NCBI GenBank assembly: GCA_003552985.1
Contig: PUPD01000015.1
Location: forward strand, 1 to 39,188
DNA length: 39,188 nt
Origin: Spirochaetaceae bacterium
GTDB lineage: Bacteria > Spirochaetota > Spirochaetia > DSM-27196 > SLAA01
Reading direction: 5' to 3'
The translations under genes and the position numbers were made by a program. Below are positions 15,093-23,676 of the stretch, piece by piece. How positions within the stretch are numbered: the stretch's first letter is position 1; each line of letters starts with the position of its first letter. The notes under the pieces were generated by a model. It worked only from the letters and a program-made list of their open reading frames with translations. It did no database searches and was not told the DNA's origin.

Positions 15093-16637
15093 ATGCTGAC
15101 ACAAGGGATACAGCTTTTCGTTCAGGAGCTCTCCAATTTTCTCACGCTGCGAACGCTGTTCGATGTCCTCTGGGCGACGCAGCTCGGGATGATCGTCGGG
15201 ATGCTGCCGGGGCTCACCGCGACGATGGGCGTGGCGCTGATGACGACGCTCACCTTCCATCTGCCGCCTACCAACGCGGTGTTGATTCTGATGTGCATGT
15301 ACATCGGTGCGATCTACGGCGGCGGGCGGACGGCGATCCTGCTCAATATTCCCGGCACCCCCGCTAACGCCGCGACGGCGGTGGATGGGCATCCGCTCGC
15401 CCGAGCAGGGCGCGCGGGAGAGGCAATCGGGATCGGCACAACCGGGAGCTTCATCGGATCGGTGATAGGAATGCTGCTGTTGGCAACCTTCACCCCGATC
15501 ATCGGGCGTTTTGCGTTGCGGTTTCAGAGCTTCGAGTTCTTCTGGCTCGCGATCTTCGGCGTGGTGATCAGCGGTAACCTGACTGCTCCCAAGGATCCCC
15601 TCAAGGGCTGGATATCGGGCTTCTTGGGGCTGTTCGTAGCGATGATCGGGATGGAGGCCATCCACGCGCATGTACGCTTCTCGTTCGGCCACCGCCCACT
15701 TTCCGGCGGCATAGACCTCATCCCCGCGATGGTGGGGGCGTTCGGGTTCTCGGAGATCATCTCGATGATGAAGCACACGCGGGTAGAGCTAATCCAGACC
15801 AAGATAGAGCGCGTCATCCCGCGGCTCAAGACGATCTGGGGATTCAAGCGCACCATAACCCGTTCCGGAATCGTGGGGACCTTCATCGGCGCCATTCCGG
15901 GAGTCGGTGAGGACATCGCCGCCTGGGTGAACTACGACCTCGCGATGCGCTCGAGCAAGAAGCCTGAGGAGTTCGGCAAAGGGAGCCTGGAGGGGCTGAT
16001 CGCCTCCGAGACCGGTAACAACGCCGCGGTGGCCGGGGCGATGATCCCGGTGCTGTCGCTCGCGATCCCCGGGTCGGCTCCGGCAGCGGTCCTGTTGGCG
16101 GCGATGTTTATCCATGGCGTGCGCCCCGGGCCGCTGATCATGGTGGAGAACCCGGCCTTTGTCTCGAGCGTGGTGGCTATGGTATTTCTCGGCACGGTCG
16201 CGATGCTTGTGCTCGGGCTTTCCGCGGTCAAGCAGATCGTGAAGGTGCTGCTCGTGCCGCGCAGCAAGCTCATGCCGATTGTGTTCACGCTGTGCGTGAT
16301 CGGCGCGTTCGCGATCAACTCGCGCACGTTCGATATCGGCGTGATGGTGATGTTCGGGCTCCTGGGCTATGCGATGCGCGAGATGGACTATCCGGTTGCC
16401 CCGATGGTGCTCGGCATCATTCTCGGGGAAATCCTGGATACAAACCTCCGCCGCGCGCTCGTCATCTCACGCGGCGATCTGACCCCGTTCTTCACACGGC
16501 CGATTTCGTTCGCGCTGTTTGTAATCGTCCTGCTGAGTCTGGTGAGCCGTACCTCGTGGTTTATCAGCGGCCGGAAGGCGCTCACGGGCGCGATCGTCGG
16601 CGCGGTTCGTGCTATGGTAGGTCGTGTTCGCGGGTAA
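15093..16637 (+). CDS. tctA: Tripartite tricarboxylate transporter large permease (TctA family)
   Basis: This 514-residue membrane protein carries the TctA signature early: LWATQLGMIVGMLPGLTATMGVALMTTLTF, then MYIGAIYGGGRTAILLNIPGTPANAATAVDGHPLARAGRAGEAIG. The second half-repeat has GTFIGAIPGVGEDIAAWVNYDLAMRSSKKPEEFGKGSLEGLIASETGNNAAVAGAMIPVLSLAIPGSAPAAVLLAA. These conserved loops and the length match the family closely. TctA is the main translocation subunit of TTT importers, driven by an ion gradient. It follows tctB by 9 bases and is followed by a dehydrogenase gene 33 bases later. Confidence 0.96.
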   Translation: MLTQGIQLFVQELSNFLTLRTLFDVLWATQLGMIVGMLPGLTATMGVALMTTLTFHLPPTNAVLILMCMYIGAIYGGGRTAILLNIPGTPANAATAVDGHPLARAGRAGEAIGIGTTGSFIGSVIGMLLLATFTPIIGRFALRFQSFEFFWLAIFGVVISGNLTAPKDPLKGWISGFLGLFVAMIGMEAIHAHVRFSFGHRPLSGGIDLIPAMVGAFGFSEIISMMKHTRVELIQTKIERVIPRLKTIWGFKRTITRSGIVGTFIGAIPGVGEDIAAWVNYDLAMRSSKKPEEFGKGSLEGLIASETGNNAAVAGAMIPVLSLAIPGSAPAAVLLAAMFIHGVRPGPLIMVENPAFVSSVVAMVFLGTVAMLVLGLSAVKQIVKVLLVPRSKLMPIVFTLCVIGAFAINSRTFDIGVMVMFGLLGYAMREMDYPVAPMVLGIILGEILDTNLRRALVISRGDLTPFFTRPISFALFVIVLLSLVSRTSWFISGRKALTGAIVGAVRAMVGRVRG

Positions 16638-16670
16638 GCGAAGAAGCGGGTGAGACAAGGAGACGACGCA

Positions 16671-17858
16671 ATGCAGGAGCGGAAAGAGTTGAAGGCGGGA
16701 CTGGTCGGGTCCGGGTTCGCGGCACGGTTTCACTACGAGGCCCTCGAGCGCGTCTACGGGCTCGACTGCCGGGTGGTTGGGGTCTACTCGCCGACGGCCG
16801 AGAACTGCCGGCGCTTTGCGTCGGAGCGCGGAGTACCGGCGTTCGACAGCCTGGAAGCGTTGGTAGAGCAGGTCGACGTGATGCATATCTGCACGCCGCC
16901 GTCCACGCACGAACCGGTAGCCTGCGCGGCGCTCGCGGCCGACCGAAGCGTGATCATCGAGAAGCCGTTCACCGGCTACTTCGGTGAGGGTAACGAGGAT
17001 TTTGACGGTCGCACCTTCGACCGCGAGCGCGGCCTGCATGGCGCTCTTGCGAGCGTCCAGCGCATTCGCGAAGCCGAGCGGCGCAGCCGCGGAACGGTCA
17101 TGTACGCCGAGAACTGGGTCTACGCCCCGGTGATCCAGAAGGAGCGCGAGGTCCTGGAGAAAACCGGAGGCCAGATTCTCTGGATTCACGGCGAGGAAGC
17201 TCACTCAGGCTCGCACTCGCCGTACTACGGCATCTGGAAGTACTCCGGTGGCGGAGCGCTGATGGGCAAAGGGGTGCATCCGCTCACCGCCGCGCTCTAT
17301 CTCAAACAGGTGGAGGGGCGCGCCCGCACCGGCAGCCCCATCCGGCCGGCCGCGGTCAGCTGCCGTACCCACCTCATTACCGGCTCGGAACAGTACCGTG
17401 ACGCCGGATACCTGCGCACCGGCTACCAGGACATCGAAGACTTCGCCGGGATACACGTGACCTTCGAGGACGGGATGTGCGCCGATGTATTTGCGAGCGA
17501 GCTCGTGCTCGGCGGGGTGCACAACTGGCTCGAGGTCTGCGCCAACAATCATCGCACCCTCTGCAACATCAACCCCAATACCGCGATGCAGACCTACAAC
17601 CCGGAAGAGTCGCAGTTCAAGGACATCTACGTGGTGGAGAAGACCGGTACCAAGCAGGGCTGGGCGTTCACCTCGCCTGACGAAGACTGGTTCACCGGTT
17701 ACCAGCACGAGATGCAGGCGTTCTACCACGACGTGGCCTTGGGGCGCGAGCCGGAAAGCGGCAGCCTGCTCGGCGGCGACACCGTCGCTACGGTGTACGC
17801 CGGCTACCTGTCCGCCGCACGGGGCGGACAGGAGGTTCCCGTTCCGCGCGTGGATTGA
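16671..17858 (+). CDS. Gfo/Idh/MocA-family NAD(P)-dependent oxidoreductase
   Basis: The 395-residue protein starts with a Rossmann fold: GLVGSGFAARFHYEAL for dinucleotide binding, then DVMHICTPPSTHEPVACAAL and the EKP motif in VIIEKPFTGY. The C-terminal alpha/beta domain includes GGGALMGKGVHPLTAALYL, with the likely catalytic His. Compared with small members it has an extra stretch after EKP (FGEGNEDFDGRTFDRERGLHGALASVQRI), a common variation. The ATG at 16671 is preferred over a GTG at 16650 because AAGGAG stands 8 bases before it. Location behind tctA suggests oxidation of the imported sugar or cyclitol or of its derivative. Confidence 0.92.
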   Translation: MQERKELKAGLVGSGFAARFHYEALERVYGLDCRVVGVYSPTAENCRRFASERGVPAFDSLEALVEQVDVMHICTPPSTHEPVACAALAADRSVIIEKPFTGYFGEGNEDFDGRTFDRERGLHGALASVQRIREAERRSRGTVMYAENWVYAPVIQKEREVLEKTGGQILWIHGEEAHSGSHSPYYGIWKYSGGGALMGKGVHPLTAALYLKQVEGRARTGSPIRPAAVSCRTHLITGSEQYRDAGYLRTGYQDIEDFAGIHVTFEDGMCADVFASELVLGGVHNWLEVCANNHRTLCNINPNTAMQTYNPEESQFKDIYVVEKTGTKQGWAFTSPDEDWFTGYQHEMQAFYHDVALGREPESGSLLGGDTVATVYAGYLSAARGGQEVPVPRVD

Positions 17859-17882
17859 CCGGCCGGGCCGTACGCAGGTCTG

Positions 17883-19085
17883 ATGCGCACAGCACTGTTC
17901 ACCAACCAGCTTGCGATGCTCCTCTACGGGGTGTCGGCCGTGTTGATCGGGCCGACCCTCCCGGGCATGATCGCGCAGTTTGAGCTGTCGCTCACCGCGG
18001 CCGGGCTGATTGGAACGCTGCAGAACGCGGGCGGCGTGGCCGGCGCGGTCGGGGTGCTGCTGCTCGCCGACCGCTTTTCGCGCCCGGCGACGATCCTGAT
18101 TTCGTTCGCGCTGCTCGGCGCAACCCTGATCGCGATCGGTACGGCCGACCGCTATCTGACTCTGGCGGTGGCGTTCGCGGCCTCGGGGCTGTTTATCCGC
18201 ATTGTCGACGTAATGCTCAACGCCCACACCGGCGACCTTACACCGGGGGACTCCGGCAAAGCGCTGAGCGCGTTGCACATGTTCTACAGTATCGGGGCAT
18301 TTGCCGGCCCCATGGTGGCGCGCGCACTCATGCGCTCGGGTATGAGCTGGGCGGGCGTGTATGTTGTAGTCGGTGTGCTGTACTTCGCGGCGCTCTTTGC
18401 AACCGTCGGCTTTTTCCGCGGCTACCTTGCCTCCGGCCGACGCTCGCCGCAGCCTAGGAGGACAGCCGAGGCGCACCGACAGGCAGTAACCGGGGGGCGG
18501 CCGATCGTCGTGATCGCCGTGCTCAGTTTCGTACTGTTCTTCTACGCGATGCATCAGATCGGGGTTGTCGCCTGGCTGCCGTATTACCTTGAAAGCGGCC
18601 GCGGAGCGAGCTCCGACCTGGCGAGCGTGAGTCTCTCGGCGTACTGGGTAGGCATCATCGGCGGCAGGTTTGCCGCCGCCCGCGTCGTTGCGCGGGTGGG
18701 AGCGGAGCGCATCCTGTGCGCCGGGGCGTTCGGGGGTGCGGTTGCGGCCTCTGCGGGTGTTCTGATGCCTGCCGCGGCTGCGGCGGTTGGGTGCTTTGCG
18801 CTTGCAGGGCTTGCGAGCGGGGCGACGATTCCGCTCGCCTACAGCGTAGGGTACCGCGCGCTGCCGGAGCGCACCGGGAGCGTCACGGCCTGGATGTCGC
18901 TCGTGATGCTTGGCGGCAAGGTACTCAGCCCGTGGCTGGTCGGTGCGCTGGCCGACCGGGTGACTCTGGTGTTCGCGATGATGCTGCCGGCGCTGGTGCT
19001 GCTCGCAAGCGGAGCCCTGGGGGTGGTTGTGCTCCGGAAGATGCGACCGGTCTCCGGGTTCCGGGGCGTCGCCATAGCGCCGTAG
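17883..19085 (+). CDS. Major facilitator superfamily transporter
   Basis: The 400-residue protein has about 12 hydrophobic segments in two halves, separated by a basic loop around residues 180-202 (GYLASGRRSPQPRRTAEAHRQ). The loop between segments 2 and 3, LLADRFSRPATILISF, is the MFS A-like motif. The organisation and HMFYSIGAFAGPMVARALM recall the FucP/MFS sugar-symporter relatives. A role in sugar uptake or efflux next to the TctCBA system is possible; the substrate is unknown. The start lies 24 bases after the dehydrogenase stop, with only a weak CAGG ribosome site. No clear terminator follows before the next promoter at 19108. Confidence 0.88.
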   Translation: MRTALFTNQLAMLLYGVSAVLIGPTLPGMIAQFELSLTAAGLIGTLQNAGGVAGAVGVLLLADRFSRPATILISFALLGATLIAIGTADRYLTLAVAFAASGLFIRIVDVMLNAHTGDLTPGDSGKALSALHMFYSIGAFAGPMVARALMRSGMSWAGVYVVVGVLYFAALFATVGFFRGYLASGRRSPQPRRTAEAHRQAVTGGRPIVVIAVLSFVLFFYAMHQIGVVAWLPYYLESGRGASSDLASVSLSAYWVGIIGGRFAAARVVARVGAERILCAGAFGGAVAASAGVLMPAAAAAVGCFALAGLASGATIPLAYSVGYRALPERTGSVTAWMSLVMLGGKVLSPWLVGALADRVTLVFAMMLPALVLLASGALGVVVLRKMRPVSGFRGVAIAP

Positions 19086-19107
19086 CTTGACACCCGGTCG
19101 CAAATAG

Positions 19108-19136
19108 TTGACAGAGAAGGTTCGGGCGGGTAAGCT
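19108..19136 (+). promoter_or_regulatory. Sigma-70 type promoter for the SDR-isomerase-dehydrogenase operon
   Basis: TTGACA (19108-19113), 17 bases, then TAAGCT (19131-19136). The predicted start point near 19143 is directly before the LacI-type operator. A second TTGACA at 19087-19092 has no -10 box at the right distance. Confidence 0.65.
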
Positions 19137-19144
19137 AGCCGTTG

Positions 19145-19163
19145 TTAATTGCATGCAATAAAT
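19145..19163. promoter_or_regulatory. LacI-family operator (ATTGCATGCAAT palindrome)
   Basis: The 19-base site TTAATTGCATGCAATAAAT contains the perfect 12-bp palindrome ATTGCATGCAAT, with central CG-type symmetry common to LacI-family sites. It differs by one base from the site at 24782-24800 in front of the LacI-type gene. Its place right after the promoter fits repression. Confidence 0.8.
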
Positions 19164-19207
19164 GACGGAGAATGACGGGCTGGGATGATGAGAGCGGGGA
19201 GGCGATT

Positions 19208-20119
19208 GTGGTGCAAGCGAGTAGCCCGGTTGTCCTGGTGACCGGCGCGAGTCGGGGCCTGGGGCGCGGGATTGCAGTGAGCCTGGCGGGTGCAGGGTAC
19301 TCGATCGCGATTAACTATGCCTCGAACAGCGCGGCGGCCGACGAGACACTCGAGCTCTGCCGGCAGGCGGCGCGGGAAGGCACGCCCGGCGCCGTACCGG
19401 GCGACCGCGCGCCCGGCGCCAACCGGCCCGAAAGCACCGCCCGTGAGGCCCCCCCACGCACGGACGGCCCGCTCGCCGGCCCTGAGTTTGCGGTGTTTCA
19501 GGCCGATATAGGCGCGAGGGAAGACCGCGAACGCCTTGTCGCCGAGGTCTGGGACCGGTTCGGCGGGATAGACGGGCTCGTGAACAATGCCGGCATCGGC
19601 CCGGCCGAACGGCTCGACATTACCGAAGCGAGCGAAGAGTCGTTTGAAGCAGTGCTACGCACCAATCTGACCGGGCCGTACTTCCTGACGCAACGCATCG
19701 TGCGGCGCTGGCTGGGGCTGGGCGAAAACGTCACGCCTGAGCCGCCCAACCGCATCGCTTCCGGGGGCAAAGTCGTGTTCGTGTCCTCGATCTCAGCCGA
19801 TACGGTGTCGCTCAACCGGGGCGAGTACTGTGTCTCTAAGGCCGGGCTGGCGATGACATCCAAGCTGTGGGCGGTACGGCTCGCCGAGGCGGGTGTGCAG
19901 GTCTACGAGGTCCGCCCGGGCATCATGGAGACCGACATGACTAAGCGTGTGAAGGCGAAGTACGATGAGCTGATCGCCGAGGGGCTCGTGCCGCAGCGCC
20001 GCTGGGGCCGGCCCGAAGACACCGGCCGGCTGGTGCGCGCCATCCTGGACGGCGACCTTGCTTTTTCAAGCGGCGCGGTAATCTATGCCGACGGCGGCTT
20101 TCATATCTCGCGGCTGTAG
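19208..20119 (+). CDS. Short-chain dehydrogenase/reductase with internal insertion
   Basis: This is a classical SDR: TGASRGLGRGI for cofactor binding near the N-terminus, NNAGIG in the fourth strand, the catalytic serine in VFVSSIS, and Y207-x3-K211 in EYCVSK, followed by RPGIMETDMT and the C-terminal SGAVIYADGGFHIS. The cofactor is NAD or NADP. It is longer than the usual 250 residues because a Pro/Ala/Gly/Arg-rich insert (encoded at about 19376-19484) separates the second strand region from FAVFQADI. The GTG at 19208 is preferred because GGGGAGG lies 5 bases upstream; GTG 19211 and ATG 19172 are alternatives. It opens the operon controlled by the LacI operator. KduD-like uronate reductase activity is one possibility. 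Confidence 0.88.
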   Translation: MVQASSPVVLVTGASRGLGRGIAVSLAGAGYSIAINYASNSAAADETLELCRQAAREGTPGAVPGDRAPGANRPESTAREAPPRTDGPLAGPEFAVFQADIGAREDRERLVAEVWDRFGGIDGLVNNAGIGPAERLDITEASEESFEAVLRTNLTGPYFLTQRIVRRWLGLGENVTPEPPNRIASGGKVVFVSSISADTVSLNRGEYCVSKAGLAMTSKLWAVRLAEAGVQVYEVRPGIMETDMTKRVKAKYDELIAEGLVPQRRWGRPEDTGRLVRAILDGDLAFSSGAVIYADGGFHISRL

Positions 20120-20197
20120 CGCGGCTGCAGTACGGCTACGGTACAACACCGGCGCGGGCCGCAAACGGCGCACCGCCTGCGCTCAAGGAGGGTCCAG

Positions 20198-21016
20198 GTG
20201 AACGACCTCTCGCGATTATGTATTCACACCGCAACCACCAAGCCCTGGAGCATCGAGATCGCGATTGAACAGTACGCCCGGGCCGGGGTCGGCGGCATCA
20301 CCGTGTGGCGCGATGCGCTTTCCGGACGTGACCCGGCTGCGGTTGGGCGCCGGATCAGCGATGCGGGGCTCGAGGCGGTAAGCCTCTGCCGCGGTGGGTT
20401 CTTTCCGGCAGTCGATCGCGGGGTACGCCGCAAGGCTATCGAAGAGAACCTGCGGGCGGTGGACGAAGCGGCGGCGCTGGGGGCGCCGGTGGTGGTACTG
20501 GTCTGCGGCGCCGACCCCGAGCAAGCGCTCGAGAGCTCGCGCGAGCAGATCGCCGAAGGCATAATCGCGGTCAACGAGCGCGCCCGCGAGGTCGGTGTTC
20601 GGCTCGCGGTCGAGCCGCTGCATCCCATGTATGCCGACGCCAAGTCGGCGATCAACACCATGCAGAGCGCCAACGATCTCTGTGACCGGGTGGACGACCC
20701 CAACGTGGGAGTCGCGGTCGATGTGTACCACGTCTGGTGGGACCCCAACGCCACGGCCGAGATCAAGCGTTGCGGCACCGCCGGCCGGCTCTTCGCGTTT
20801 CACATCTGCGATTGGCGCGTTCCAACCAGCGACCTGCTGCTGGACCGCGCGCTCATGGGCGAAGGCTGCATCGACGTACCGCGCTTCCGGCGCATCGTCG
20901 AGGGAAGCGGGTTCGACGGCTACCGTGAGGTCGAGATATTTTCGACGCGCTACTGGAGCATGGACCAGTCGAGGTATCTGGAGATGATCATCGAGGCGTA
21001 CCGACGCCACGGGTGA
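20198..21016 (+). CDS. Sugar phosphate isomerase/epimerase family protein (TIM barrel)
   Basis: The 272-residue product is another xylose-isomerase-like TIM barrel. Likely metal ligands are E in RLAVEPLHPMY, D in VAVDVYHVWWDP, H in LFAFHICDWRVP, and E in YREVEIFS, the normal four-residue set. It starts with GTG at 20198, with AAGGAGGG 6 bases upstream. Close relatives are commonly paired with Gfo/Idh/MocA dehydrogenases in sugar or cyclitol catabolism, and that arrangement is seen here: SDR upstream and dehydrogenase 27 bases downstream. The reaction is probably isomerisation, epimerisation or dehydration of a keto sugar; the substrate is not readable. Confidence 0.88.
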   Translation: MNDLSRLCIHTATTKPWSIEIAIEQYARAGVGGITVWRDALSGRDPAAVGRRISDAGLEAVSLCRGGFFPAVDRGVRRKAIEENLRAVDEAAALGAPVVVLVCGADPEQALESSREQIAEGIIAVNERAREVGVRLAVEPLHPMYADAKSAINTMQSANDLCDRVDDPNVGVAVDVYHVWWDPNATAEIKRCGTAGRLFAFHICDWRVPTSDLLLDRALMGEGCIDVPRFRRIVEGSGFDGYREVEIFSTRYWSMDQSRYLEMIIEAYRRHG

Positions 21017-21043
21017 GTAACGCAAACCGCAAGGGGGAGCGCA

Positions 21044-22189
21044 ATGGAACGCACAATTGGGATCATAATGAACGGGGTCACCGGCCGGATGGGAACCAAC
21101 CAGCATCTCATCCGCTCTATCCTTGCAATCCGCGAGAACGGCGGGTTGCCGCTCTCAGGCGGTGAGGTTCTGATGCCTGAGCCGGTGCTCGTCGGGCGCA
21201 GCGAGAACAAGCTTGCGCGGCTTGCTTCGGCTCACGGGGTCGCCCGCTACACCACCGACCTCGACGCTGCGCTTTCCGACCCCGCGAACGAGATCTACTT
21301 CGACTCGGCGCTCACGCAGCTCCGCCCCGAGGGGGTGAAGCGCGCGATCGCCGCCGGCAAGGCGATCTACTGCGAGAAGCCCACCGCATTGACCACCGCG
21401 GCCGCACTCGAGCTGTATACGCTTGCTGAGGAGGCCGGTGTGAAGCACGGTGTCGTTCAGGACAAGCTCTGGCTCCCGGGCATGCTCAAGCTCAGGTACC
21501 TGCGCGACTCCGGTTTCTTCGGGCGCATGATCTCGGCGCGGATGGAGTTCGGCTACTGGGTGTTCGACGGCTTTCACCAGCCTGCCAATCGGCCGAGCTG
21601 GAACTATCGCAAGGAGGACGGCGGGGGGCTCTTCGTCGATATGTTTCCCCACTGGCGCTACCTTGTGGACAATCTATTTGGACCGGTGAAGGCGATCTCG
21701 AGCGTCGGTGCGATCACGATCCCCGAGCGCGTGGATGAGGGCGGCGAGCGTTACCGCTCAACCGCCGAGGACAGCGCGCACGTAACGCTCGAGCTCGAAA
21801 ACGGCATGCTCGCGCAGATCAACTGCTCGTGGCAGATCCGCGTACGGCGTGAGGAGATTCTGCAGGTGCAGGTCGACGGCACCGACGGCTCGGCGGTCGC
21901 GGGGCTCCGCGACGCCCGCATCCAGGACGAGGCCGCCACACCCAAGCCGATCTGGAACCCCGATATCCCCAACCCCATCGACTTCTACGCTGGTTGGACG
22001 CTCCTGCCCGACCGCGATCCGTACAAGAACGCGTTCCGCGTCCAGTGGGAGCTCTTCCTCAAGCACTGCACCGAAGGCGCTCCCTTCCCGTGGGATCTGC
22101 TGGAAGGCGCGAAAGGCGTGCAGCTCGCCGAGCGCGGCCTGCAAAGCTGGCGCGAGCGCCGCTGGGTTGACGTCCCGGAGCTCAAATAG
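21044..22189 (+). CDS. Gfo/Idh/MocA-family oxidoreductase
   Basis: The 381-residue protein starts with an unusual dinucleotide-binding segment, IGIIMNGVTGRMGTNQHLIRSI, closer in look to GxTGRMG enzymes than to the usual GxGxxG. It then has the EKP motif in AIYCEKPTAL, VVQDKLWLPGMLKLRYL, and GGGLFVDMFPHWRYLVDNLFG with the probable catalytic residues. Length and the C-terminal WELFLKHCTEGAPFPWDLLEGAKGVQLAERGL are typical. AAGGGGGAG precedes the ATG. It is the last gene of the LacI-controlled operon, and its end overlaps the end of the convergent GH88 gene by 8 bases, so no terminator fits between them. Confidence 0.9.
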   Translation: MERTIGIIMNGVTGRMGTNQHLIRSILAIRENGGLPLSGGEVLMPEPVLVGRSENKLARLASAHGVARYTTDLDAALSDPANEIYFDSALTQLRPEGVKRAIAAGKAIYCEKPTALTTAAALELYTLAEEAGVKHGVVQDKLWLPGMLKLRYLRDSGFFGRMISARMEFGYWVFDGFHQPANRPSWNYRKEDGGGLFVDMFPHWRYLVDNLFGPVKAISSVGAITIPERVDEGGERYRSTAEDSAHVTLELENGMLAQINCSWQIRVRREEILQVQVDGTDGSAVAGLRDARIQDEAATPKPIWNPDIPNPIDFYAGWTLLPDRDPYKNAFRVQWELFLKHCTEGAPFPWDLLEGAKGVQLAERGLQSWRERRWVDVPELK

Positions 22190-23576
22190 CAAAGAACGTC
22201 AGATACGGGCCTCCCTCGGCGAGCCGCTTGAGATATACCGCAAGCTCCATCAGGTGGTAGTCTCCCCACATGCACGACTCACCGTTGGCGATTGCGCTGC
22301 CTTGCGGGACGTGATCCCAACCGTTGGGCTGATGATAGATAGAGTGTAGAAGCATGCCCTCGTGGCCGGGGTCGGTGGAGAGGTACGGCTCGGCGAGGAG
22401 CGTTCGCGCGATCGTCAGCCCGGTCTGGAAGTAGCGCTCGCCCTGTTCGGTGAGCCCGTTGCGGCTCAGGTAGCGGCCGAGACGCAGGTAGCCCTGGGCG
22501 CAGATCGCCGCTGCCGAGCTATCGACCGGCTCATGATCGTTGTACGGGTCCGCCGGCCGGTCGAGGTAGCCGGGCATTTCGCGGAGCCCGGGGGCACCGG
22601 TGTCCCAGTAGGGCACCCCGTCGGTGGGAGTGTTCTCGATGTAGTAGTCGGCCACCGCCTCGGCGGTCTCGCGAAAGCGCGTGACGACCGCTTCCCTGGT
22701 TGGAAGCTGCGCGAGGCCTGCCGCCTCGATCTCCTCATCTTCCATCGTTTCCAGAAACTCAAGCTCCTCGGCGAAGCCGCACAAGATCCAGGATAGCCCG
22801 CGGGTCCAGGTGGTGAACGGCGAGTAGCCCTGCTGTGTGGACGGGCAGCGGTAGACGCCGTTGGTGACATTGAAGATCGACTCGTGCACCACCCGGCCGC
22901 GCACGTCGTAGCGGTCGCGGCCTTCGCCGAAATAGACGTTGTAGCGCGCGGTAGCCTCGGCGTGCTGCAGGTAGCGGCGCAGTAGCGAGATTCGCTCGTC
23001 CTGCTCGCCCATCAGCACGTGGCCGAGCCGGTGGCCGAGCGCCAGCACGCGCACCGAGCGGATCGTGTCTGAGAACAGCGAATGCGGACCGTTGAAGGTG
23101 TGGATGAACCCGAGTCCGTCGGCGGTGGGGGTCCAGCGTGCGGCCTGGATGGCGCCCGAGAGCTTGATCGCAAGCCGATAGAACTCGCGCTCCCACTCGT
23201 CTTCCGGTATGCGGCCCTCGCGCATCAGACGCAGCAGGTTGCCGTAGGTGCTCACATTGTTGAACCCGTGGTCGTGCACCCCGATGTGGCTCACGTGTGA
23301 CGCCATGTATTGCACGGTGGCGCGCCGCCCGAGCGTGAGGAACTGTTCGTCCCCGGTAGCGTCGAACTGATAGACGGCGTTACCAAACTGAAAGCCCTGC
23401 GTCCATTCGGTCCAGCCGCGTGATGTATAGCGTCCGGCGACGGTGAAGACCGGCGTGCCGTCCTGCGGATTCCAGCGCTTGTTGAGTGCGAGGATCTTCC
23501 CGCCGGCGAGCTCAAAGAAGCGCTCGAGCGCGCCGGTGAGATCCCCGGCTGTGATCTGCATCTCGGTCCTGATCAT
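22182..23576 (-). CDS. Glycoside hydrolase family 88 unsaturated uronyl hydrolase
   Basis: The 464-residue product has the alpha6/alpha6-barrel features of GH88: WTQGFQFGNAVYQF, VHDHGFNNVSTYGNLLRL with one candidate catalytic aspartate, FNGPHSLFSDTIRSVRVLALGHRLG with the second, TTWTRGLSWILCGFAEE, WDTGAPG, and the ligand-binding VDSSAAAICAQGYLRLGRY. The family hydrates the double bond of unsaturated uronic acid residues made by polysaccharide lyases, releasing a keto-uronate. No signal peptide is visible, so it should act in the cytoplasm on imported unsaturated oligosaccharides. The ATG has GGAGAGGAG just upstream. It follows the lacI-type gene on the same strand, which implies joint control with the SDR operon. 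Confidence 0.88.
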   Translation of the reverse strand: MIRTEMQITAGDLTGALERFFELAGGKILALNKRWNPQDGTPVFTVAGRYTSRGWTEWTQGFQFGNAVYQFDATGDEQFLTLGRRATVQYMASHVSHIGVHDHGFNNVSTYGNLLRLMREGRIPEDEWEREFYRLAIKLSGAIQAARWTPTADGLGFIHTFNGPHSLFSDTIRSVRVLALGHRLGHVLMGEQDERISLLRRYLQHAEATARYNVYFGEGRDRYDVRGRVVHESIFNVTNGVYRCPSTQQGYSPFTTWTRGLSWILCGFAEELEFLETMEDEEIEAAGLAQLPTREAVVTRFRETAEAVADYYIENTPTDGVPYWDTGAPGLREMPGYLDRPADPYNDHEPVDSSAAAICAQGYLRLGRYLSRNGLTEQGERYFQTGLTIARTLLAEPYLSTDPGHEGMLLHSIYHQPNGWDHVPQGSAIANGESCMWGDYHLMELAVYLKRLAEGGPYLTFFAI

Positions 23577-23599
23577 GGTTCTCCTCTCCTTTTTTTGTT

Positions 23600-23644
23600 G
23601 CGCCCCCTTCGGGGAGGCCCGTCGGGGCGGTCCTTCAGGGGCGC
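23600..23644 (-). other. Stem-loop in the leader between the lacI-type gene and GH88
   Basis: GCGCCCC (23600-23606) pairs with GGGGCGC (23638-23644) around a GC-rich inner region. On the minus strand it is followed by an A-run and the GH88 ribosome site rather than a T-run, so it is not a normal terminator. It could stabilise or fold the GH88 leader. Confidence 0.3.
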
Positions 23645-23676
23645 ATGCCGCATCGTGTTCCCGTCTTTACCCGCGC

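Noticed and set aside
17205-19154. Very long open frame (649 codons) on the minus strand across the Gfo/Idh/MocA and MFS genes
   Set aside because: It is antisense to two well-supported genes, rich in Arg/His/Gly/Pro with no recognisable domain, as expected for a shadow frame in GC-rich coding DNA.
23600-23644. Rho-independent terminator between the lacI-type gene and GH88
   Set aside because: The stem is followed by A residues rather than T residues on the minus strand, and in the plus direction no T-run follows either.
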